56,422 bases of DNA from Treponema_I sp045599005 (lineage in GTDB: Bacteria > Spirochaetota > Spirochaetia > Treponematales > Treponemataceae). A model generated the notes under the pieces. It saw only the letters and a list, made by a program, of their open reading frames with translations. It had not been told where the DNA came from and did not search any database. Of the stretch, positions 51,568-56,422 are shown in pieces; positions within the stretch are counted from its first letter, which is position 1; every line of letters begins with the position of its first letter. Location: contig JAZRVF010000009.1 in assembly GCA_045599005.1 (NCBI GenBank), forward strand, positions 1-56,422. The letters are read 5' to 3'. The position numbers and the translations under genes are program-made.

Positions 51568-51801
51568 ATGCAGGCTGTAATTCAGAAATGGGGAAACAGT
51601 TTAGGTCTTAGAATCCCTTCACTTTGGGCTAAGGATAATGAAGTGTTTGTTGGTTCAAAAGTTGAAGTTATTACGGAAAAAGGAAAAATGATAATTCTTC
51701 CTCAAAAAAGGACTTTGGAAAATATGATGGCTATGGTAACTGATGGAAACCTTCATTCAGAAATTGAAACTGGTTCAGCAGTAGGAAATGAAGAATGGTA
51801 A
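51568..51801 (+). CDS. mazE: MazE-type antitoxin (AbrB fold)
   Basis: 77 residues with an N-terminal swapped-hairpin DNA-binding domain: MQAVIQKWGNSLGLRIPSLW, typical of MazE/PemI. The C-terminal half (RTLENMMAMVTDGNLHSEIE) is the acidic toxin-binding tail. It neutralises the MazF ribonuclease encoded next and probably represses its own promoter. GGAGGTG lies 6 nt before the ATG. The two genes form a complete attC-bounded cassette (about 51443-52203). Sequence is A+T-rich compared with the genes before it. Confidence 0.9.
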   Translation: MQAVIQKWGNSLGLRIPSLWAKDNEVFVGSKVEVITEKGKMIILPQKRTLENMMAMVTDGNLHSEIETGSAVGNEEW

Positions 51802-52133
51802 ATAATTCATTTGTTCCAGAAAAAGGCGATTTAGTTTGGCTTGAATTCAGTCCACAAGCCGGACATGAGCAGCAAGGTCACCGACCAGCAATTTGTATTT
51901 CTCAAAAATTATATAACCAGAAAACAGGACTTGCTCTATTTTGTCCAATTACCAGCCATATAAAAGGCTACCCTTTTGAAGTAGTTCTTTCTAATCATTC
52001 AATAAATGGATGCATTTTAAGTGATCAGGTGAAAAATCTTGATTTTGTTCAGCGAAAATGCAGTTTTATAGAAAAAGCTTCAGCAGACGAAATAAATTCT
52101 GTTATTGAAAATGTAAAATTAATGATTGAGTAA
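51795..52133 (+). CDS. mazF: MazF/PemK-type endoribonuclease toxin
   Basis: 112 residues, PemK fold. Motifs are EKGDLVWLEFSPQAGHEQQG, GHRPAICISQKLYN, LALFCPITSHIKGYPFEVVL and GCILSDQVKNLDF. It should cut mRNA at short sequences when the antitoxin is degraded. The ATG overlaps the mazE stop by 7 bp (ATGGTAA), giving coupled synthesis. Toxin-antitoxin cassettes are known to stabilise chromosomal integron arrays; that role is inferred here. Confidence 0.92.
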   Translation: MVNNSFVPEKGDLVWLEFSPQAGHEQQGHRPAICISQKLYNQKTGLALFCPITSHIKGYPFEVVLSNHSINGCILSDQVKNLDFVQRKCSFIEKASADEINSVIENVKLMIE

Positions 52134-52138
52134 AAATC

Positions 52139-52203
52139 ACATAACAATGTTTTCAAACTCCGACACGCAGTCGAGCTGCGTGCGGTTTAAAACAATGTTA
52201 TGC
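52139..52203 (+). repeat. Integron attC site 2
   Basis: ACATAAC (52139-52145) and GTTATGC (52197-52203). The left arm matches the reverse complement of the right arm along almost its full length (TGTTTT/AAAACA, AAAC/GTTT, CACGCAG/CTGCGTG), with the 5' side carrying extra unpaired C, TC and A bases: the extrahelical bases used for strand choice by integron integrases. Terminal loop TCGAG. Confidence 0.9.
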
Positions 52204-52206
52204 TTA

Positions 52207-52222
52207 CATGCCACTAACGTGG
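52207..52222 (+). repeat. Hairpin at the start of cassette 2
   Basis: Three nt after attC 2, CATGC-cacta-ACGTG (one mismatch, one G-T) or, in a register shifted by a few bases, CCAC-taac-GTGG. It corresponds in position and loop sequence to the elements at 53636 and 56197. The AGAGGA ribosome binding site of the cassette gene follows 9 bp later. Confidence 0.5.
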
Positions 52223-52241
52223 ATATAAGAGGAATGAATTT

Positions 52242-53567
52242 ATGAAAAAAAGTTTACTATTTGCATTGATTGTGTGTTCAGTATGTTTTATGTCTTGCTC
52301 AAAAAAGAAAAATATGCAGGCCAATATAGAGGAAAAAATTGAAAAGTCAGACGATACTTTCATTGGGAAACAAAATAGATTTCTTCTTTCTATTGTAGGT
52401 GAGACAAGAGATTCTGCATTGTTTATTGAATTTGAGAATGAAAATAAATATACATTTTTTTCTCCCTATGGTGGATATTTATGGGGGGCTTCAGACTACA
52501 AAGTAAAAGACGACACAATTTCGTTTTCTGTAATGAAAGAAGAAAAACTTTTTAATATAGAAGAACTGAATAATCTATTTTCTTTAAAAAATAAAGATGG
52601 ATATGTTGATTTTGTTTATGATAAAGATTTTAGCACATTCTATTTTAAAGGTGGTTACAGAAATGGTAATGTCGGTTTGTTTCCACCTAATTCTGAACCT
52701 ACTCCAGTAGGAACTGTCTGCGTGCTTGGAAATACAAAGGTCATAAAAAAATCAGGTTTCCTTGTTCCAGTTGAAAACCTCAATGTCAGAAAAGAGCCAA
52801 GTACAAAAGCTGAAACTGGTAACATCGATTATGGCTTCGAACTTTTATGTCTGACGGAAGAGAATTATATGGGAACAGAAATGTTCAACAAAGATTATTC
52901 AAAAAAGTTTGATCAACATGACAGCAATTTAATTTCCCCAGTTTTGCTTGCCGGAATGATAAGGAGATATTCTGCGGTTACTGAAGAAAAACAGACCATC
53001 GACGGAATTACAGCTCCGTGGTATAGAATCAGTTTTACAGATAATGATGAAGGGGCTAACAGATATTACTGGATATTCGGCGGATATATAAAAGAAATAG
53101 ATAATCCTGATACAAAAGAATATGAACACTTGTTTTTTGATGCCGCTGTAAAAAGTGGCTATTTAATTCCGCAGTCAATAATAAACGAGAAGAAACAAAA
53201 ATTAGAGATCCAGTCTAAAAGAGTTCTGGAATATGCCAAGCCATTATACAACCTCTGGTCTACTATTGAAGGTAAATATGATCGTACTGAAGAAAAAAAG
53301 GAATATTACACTATCTATTATCTTAATGATAATTGTACATATAGCACAGTGGTTGAACTCGTAAACAACGATTTGCTTGATTCTTCAAAACTAAAAATAG
53401 GAATGGAAAAGCAGGCTGTAATTGAACTTCTGGGAGAGCCTGTAGAAAGTACAGCAGAAACAATAGAATACAACACTTTTGAATATACGCAAGGTTATGG
53501 ATATGTCCTGACCTTTACAATTGAAAATAATACTGTTTCAAAAATAAAAATATATTTTGAAAAATAA
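52242..53567 (+). CDS. Lipoprotein with SH3-like domain (integron cassette)
   Basis: 441 residues with lipobox signal (MKKSLLFALIVCSVCFMSC). Residues about 165-200 resemble a bacterial SH3 domain (VPVENLNVRKEPSTKAETGN), which in other proteins binds cell-wall peptides. The C-terminal 60 residues (SKLKIGMEKQAVIELLGEP, ...YVLTFTIENNTVSKIKIYF) resemble the SmpA/BamE-like fold. No overall family recognised; similar lipoproteins are frequent in treponemes. AGAGGA precedes the ATG. The gene is bounded by attC 2 and attC 3, so it is a single-gene cassette. Confidence 0.8.
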   Translation: MKKSLLFALIVCSVCFMSCSKKKNMQANIEEKIEKSDDTFIGKQNRFLLSIVGETRDSALFIEFENENKYTFFSPYGGYLWGASDYKVKDDTISFSVMKEEKLFNIEELNNLFSLKNKDGYVDFVYDKDFSTFYFKGGYRNGNVGLFPPNSEPTPVGTVCVLGNTKVIKKSGFLVPVENLNVRKEPSTKAETGNIDYGFELLCLTEENYMGTEMFNKDYSKKFDQHDSNLISPVLLAGMIRRYSAVTEEKQTIDGITAPWYRISFTDNDEGANRYYWIFGGYIKEIDNPDTKEYEHLFFDAAVKSGYLIPQSIINEKKQKLEIQSKRVLEYAKPLYNLWSTIEGKYDRTEEKKEYYTIYYLNDNCTYSTVVELVNNDLLDSSKLKIGMEKQAVIELLGEPVESTAETIEYNTFEYTQGYGYVLTFTIENNTVSKIKIYFEK

Positions 53568-53568
53568 A

Positions 53569-53632
53569 GCATAACACTGTTTTCAAAGCCGACAGGCAGT
53601 CAAGCTGCCTGCGGTTTAAAACAATGTTATGG
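53569..53632 (+). repeat. Integron attC site 3
   Basis: GCATAAC (53569-53575) and GTTATGG (53626-53632). Inner stem CAGGCAG-tcaag-CTGCCTG, with CCGAC / GCGGTTTAAAAC as in the other sites. The stop codon of the lipoprotein gene lies directly before it. Confidence 0.9.
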
Positions 53633-53635
53633 CGA

Positions 53636-53650
53636 CAGGTCACTGACCTG
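53636..53650 (+). repeat. Hairpin at the start of cassette 3
   Basis: CAGGT-CACTG-ACCTG, perfect 5-bp stem, 3 nt after attC 3. The loop is identical to that at 56197 and the stem differs from it at two positions, each changed on both sides. Confidence 0.6.
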
Positions 53651-53720
53651 CCGGTTCTGAAATAATAAAAGAATTTAGTCATAGCATATTTTCTCAAGAA
53701 AAAAGAGAAAGGAAAGTGCT

Positions 53721-54938
53721 ATGGCTAGTAACAGTTTTCAAAATGCAAAACTAAATAAGAATGACGAATTTTACACACAGTATGAAGATATCGAAAAGGA
53801 AATAAATGCTTATTATGAATACAATAAAGATGTATTCCGTAATAAAACAATTCTTTGTCCTTGTGATGATCCAGAATGGTCAAATTTTACAAAGTATTTC
53901 GCAGCAAATTTTGAAAGATTTGGTCTAAAAAAATTAATTTCAACTTCTTATGCAAAATCATCTGGTAATCAACAGTTATCACTTTTTGAAGAAGAATCTC
54001 CGAATTACGATAAAGAAATGCATGATACTCATGGTAAAATCTTTATTCTAGAAAAAGATTTGGATAATTCAGGTAAAATAGATCATAACGATATTCAATT
54101 TAAATATTTAAAAGGTAATGGAGATTTTGACAGCGAAGAAGTCAAGCTTCTTCGCAACGAGGCAGACATAATAATAACAAACCCACCTTTTAGTATTTGG
54201 CGAAAATTTTTTCTTTGGATTATGGAAGCAAAAAAAGAATTTATAATTGTAGGACCGCTTAATGCTGTAAAATATAGAGAGTCATTTCCTTTAATAAAAG
54301 ATAATAAAATTTGGCTCGGCTCTTCTTATTTTAATGGAGGTGCTGCTTTTTTTGTTGCTCCCCAAGAACTTTATAATCCATCAATGATGTCTAATCAAAA
54401 AAATGCATATCTAAAAAATGGAAAATTTTACTGGCGTGTAAATGGAGTTCGCTGGTTTACAAATCTTGAACATGGACATCGACATGAGCAACTTTCACTA
54501 ATGACTCAATTTGATAATTTGAAATACAACAAGCAGCTTATTAAATATTTCAATTCTTTTGGTTTTGATAAATATCCATATTTTGATAACTATGATGCAA
54601 TTGAAGTAAAATTTGTAAACGCAATCCCAACAGATTTTGATGGTGTTATGGGCGTGACAATATCATTTATGGATAAATATTGTCCTGAGCAGTTTGAAAT
54701 TCTAGGATGCACACAAAGAGGTTGTCATGATGGAGTTCCTGATACAAAAAAATATGATGACTATTGGGAAGTAACAAAAGATGGCGAGAGAACTGGTTCC
54801 TCAGGTGGTAAAACTAATGAAAATGCCAATTTAAAGGGAAAAGATGGTTCTCACAATTATTTCATAAATGAAAAAGGTGATATTGTACAATCTACATTTG
54901 ACAGAATATTTATAAGAAAAAAGGAACAAGAAAAATGA
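53721..54938 (+). CDS. Adenine-specific DNA methyltransferase, EcoRI family (integron cassette)
   Basis: 405 residues, related to M.EcoRI, an N6-adenine methyltransferase. Marks are FYTQYEDIEKEINAYY, CPCDDPEWSNFTKYF, the catalytic NPPF at residues 154-157 (ADIIITNPPFSIWRKFFLW), FIIVGPLNAVKYRESFPLI, GVRWFTNLEHG and NYDAIEVKFVNAIPTDFDGVMG (in part), C-terminal GRIFIRKK-like end (DRIFIRKKEQEK). It should methylate adenine in a palindromic or near-palindromic site; the site is unknown. AAAGGAAAG precedes the ATG. Its stop overlaps the ATG of the DUF262-HNH gene (ATGA), so both are made together. Confidence 0.9.
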   Translation: MASNSFQNAKLNKNDEFYTQYEDIEKEINAYYEYNKDVFRNKTILCPCDDPEWSNFTKYFAANFERFGLKKLISTSYAKSSGNQQLSLFEEESPNYDKEMHDTHGKIFILEKDLDNSGKIDHNDIQFKYLKGNGDFDSEEVKLLRNEADIIITNPPFSIWRKFFLWIMEAKKEFIIVGPLNAVKYRESFPLIKDNKIWLGSSYFNGGAAFFVAPQELYNPSMMSNQKNAYLKNGKFYWRVNGVRWFTNLEHGHRHEQLSLMTQFDNLKYNKQLIKYFNSFGFDKYPYFDNYDAIEVKFVNAIPTDFDGVMGVTISFMDKYCPEQFEILGCTQRGCHDGVPDTKKYDDYWEVTKDGERTGSSGGKTNENANLKGKDGSHNYFINEKGDIVQSTFDRIFIRKKEQEK

Positions 54939-56104
54939 ATAAAGAACTTATTACAACTTGGACAGTAAAGGATATTTGTGAAGGATTTGCTTTTGATAAA
55001 AATGAAGGAAAGGGGCTTTTCGGTCTAAATGGAAAACTGATAATTCAGCCTGAATATCAAAGAAACTATATATATGATAAAGGCGGAAAAGATGTTGAGG
55101 TAATAAAGTCATTATTAAAAGGTTATCCTCTAGGGCTTATTTACTTTGTAAAAAATTCTGATGGAATGTATGAAGTACTTGATGGACAACAAAGAATTAC
55201 ATCGTTTGGTCGATTTGTAAATTCAACTTATCCATTTGCAGTAAACGATGAAAATGATAATCCTCGTTATTTTGATAGTCTTAGCTCAGAAGAGCAGGAA
55301 AAAATTAAGAATACGGAATTAACTATATATGTTTGTGAGGGAACTTCCCAAGAAATTCAGGAGTGGTTTGAAAAAATAAACATTGTAGGAGAAAAATTAA
55401 CGACGCAGGAATTACGAAATGCTGCTTATCATGGTACATTTGTAAATTTAGCAAGAAAGGTATTTTCAAATTCATCTAATGCTAATATGAATAAATGGCT
55501 AACATATATCAAAGGAGATCCAAAGCGACAGGAAATTTTGGAAAAAGCATTGGAGTGGGTTTCAAACGGAAGAATTGAAGAATATATGGCAATTCACAGA
55601 AATGATGATAATATTGATGAATTAAAAAATCATTTTGATTCTGTCATAGACTGGATATCTTCGGTTTTTGATTATACGGGAAAAGAAGTTCGCGGGTGTG
55701 AATGGGGAAAATTTTATGATTTATATCACAAAAACCCGTTTGATAAAAACTATGTAACCAAAAGAGTAAATGAGCTTCTTTCTAGTCCAAATGTTCATGA
55801 TAATAATGGAATATTTGAATTTATTCTTTCAGGAGAAAATCGACCTCAACTTCTTAATGTACGATTTTTTGATGAAAGTATAAAAACTGCAAAATATGCT
55901 ATCCAGACTCAAGAAGCAAAAAAAATGGGAAATTCAAATTGTCCTGATTGTAATATAGAAAATTCAGTAAATGCAAAAAAAATTTGGAAATTGGAAGAAA
56001 TGGATGCGGACCATGTTACAGCATGGAGTAAAGGTGGTAAGACGGAAATAAATAATTGTCAAATGCTTTGTATTCACCATAATCGTCTGAAAGGAAATAG
56101 ATAA
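54935..56104 (+). CDS. DUF262 and HNH nuclease protein (integron cassette)
   Basis: 389 residues. N-terminal DUF262 (ParB/Srx-like, GmrS type): IIQPEYQRNYIYDKGGKDVEV, SLLKGYPLGLIYF and the diagnostic DGQQRITSFGRF (about 84-95). The C-terminal HNH has zinc ligands C336-P-D-C339 and C379-x-x-H382, and the nuclease core D359-H360, N374, N383 (DADHVTAWSKGGKTEINNC, LCIHHNRLKGN). DUF262 proteins with a nuclease include the GmrSD type IV restriction enzyme, where DUF262 uses nucleotides. Coupled to the methyltransferase, it may be the cutting part of a restriction-modification-like system that spares methylated host DNA. The pairing is seen; the function is inferred. Confidence 0.85.
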   Translation: MNKELITTWTVKDICEGFAFDKNEGKGLFGLNGKLIIQPEYQRNYIYDKGGKDVEVIKSLLKGYPLGLIYFVKNSDGMYEVLDGQQRITSFGRFVNSTYPFAVNDENDNPRYFDSLSSEEQEKIKNTELTIYVCEGTSQEIQEWFEKINIVGEKLTTQELRNAAYHGTFVNLARKVFSNSSNANMNKWLTYIKGDPKRQEILEKALEWVSNGRIEEYMAIHRNDDNIDELKNHFDSVIDWISSVFDYTGKEVRGCEWGKFYDLYHKNPFDKNYVTKRVNELLSSPNVHDNNGIFEFILSGENRPQLLNVRFFDESIKTAKYAIQTQEAKKMGNSNCPDCNIENSVNAKKIWKLEEMDADHVTAWSKGGKTEINNCQMLCIHHNRLKGNR

Positions 56105-56128
56105 AAGCATTATAAAAATGTAAAATTG

Positions 56129-56193
56129 CCATAACACAGTTTTCAAACTCCGACAGGCAGTCAAGCTGCCTGCGGTTTAAAACAATGTTATGC
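56129..56193 (+). repeat. Integron attC site 4
   Basis: CCATAAC (56129-56135) and GTTATGC (56187-56193). Inner stem CAGGCAG-tcaag-CTGCCTG is the same as in attC 3, so the two may have been copied from each other. It closes the methyltransferase/DUF262-HNH cassette. Confidence 0.9.
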
Positions 56194-56196
56194 TTA

Positions 56197-56211
56197 CACG
56201 CCACTGGCGTG
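56197..56211 (+). repeat. Hairpin at the start of cassette 4
   Basis: CACGC-CACTG-GCGTG, perfect 5-bp stem, 3 nt after attC 4, followed by a TTTAAGGA stretch. Confidence 0.6.
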
Positions 56212-56259
56212 ACTTTAAGGAAATAAACGACTTCGTCGCTTGTTAGAGGATGTTCAAAG

Positions 56260-56422
56260 TTGGAATATAAAAAGAGAAAGAATATTTATATGTTTGTATA
56301 TATTCTAATTTCAATGATTTTTCTGATTGTTTTTACAATTAATTACATAAAAATTTATAATGAAATAAAAAATTATGAATATAAACAGTATGAAATGAGA
56401 ATTGAAAATAGAATTCAAAATT
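56260..56422 (+). CDS. Membrane protein of the next cassette, cut by the window edge
   Basis: An open frame runs from TTG 56260 to the edge: MEYKKRKNIYMFVYILISMI then FLIVFTINYIKIYNEIKNY. It has a basic N-terminus, one membrane helix (about 10-31) and a charged, coiled-coil-like continuation. AGAGGA lies 9 nt before the TTG; an earlier ATG at 56250 stops after six codons. It sits just after attC 4 in the cassette orientation, as a cassette gene should. Nothing can be said about function. Confidence 0.55.
   Translation, partial: MEYKKRKNIYMFVYILISMIFLIVFTINYIKIYNEIKNYEYKQYEMRIENRIQN

Overview
The window looks like the chromosome of a spirochaete, most likely a host-associated Treponema. This is inferred from gene content, not from a marker gene: an archaeal/spirochaete-type UMP kinase, a BMP-family (PnrA/TmpC-like) nucleoside transporter, a PilZ protein, several MKK... 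lipoproteins with a DUF6273-like domain or no known domain, many TPR proteins, and at the right end a series of integron attC sites, as known from Treponema denticola. No rRNA, tRNA, CRISPR array, transposase or integrase gene was seen.

Layout. 1-456: gene-free, with a 108-nt hairpin and a GC-rich repeat, then a lipoprotein gene (457-2331). 2332-8463: a structured leader and a five-gene oligopeptide ABC operon, oppABCDF. 8543-11124 (minus): a NarL/LiaR-type response regulator and its sensor kinase. 11365-12489: a lipoprotein. 12726-17420: enolase, argB, prmC and prfA. 17550-19696: PilZ and TPR proteins. 19799-23106 (minus): DUF192, a secreted protein, a double cNMP-binding protein, and murB. 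23180-28603: cysS, an ECF sigma factor, its presumed anti-sigma partner, an IPT/transglutaminase-like membrane protein and UMP kinase. 28718-33547: ndk, gpsA, ffh and purH, the last with a tandemly repeated leader. 34040-39769: an EamA transporter and a BMP-type ABC importer in which the ATPase is fused to a permease. 39705-43494: a TPR protein, a Nudix hydrolase and an FtsK without a gamma domain. 43714-51240: rpsU, a YihY-cNMP fusion, guaA, ybaK, a winged-helix regulator and an MgtA-like P-type ATPase.

From 51379 to the right edge the DNA becomes visibly A+T-rich and is organised by four attC sites. They delimit three complete cassettes: mazEF toxin-antitoxin; an SH3-like lipoprotein; and an EcoRI-family adenine methyltransferase with a DUF262-HNH nuclease. 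A fourth cassette is cut by the window edge. No integrase lies on the attI side, so this is an integrase-less attC cluster (CALIN) or a displaced segment of a larger integron.

Three signals stand out beyond the gene list. First, at least seven genes (PilZ, Nudix, sensor kinase, ftsK, guaA, ybaK, mgtA) have a -10 hexamer ending only 5-7 nt before the ATG and no Shine-Dalgarno, which predicts leaderless mRNAs. Second, cassettes begin at a fixed distance after attC with a small hairpin whose loop is conserved (CACTG/A) while its stem changes on both sides. Third, the BMP transporter promoter carries two nearly identical 16-bp operator-like boxes in inverted orientation. The methyltransferase plus DUF262-HNH cassette is the best candidate for a little-described system: a compact, possibly restriction-like defence module moved as an integron cassette.
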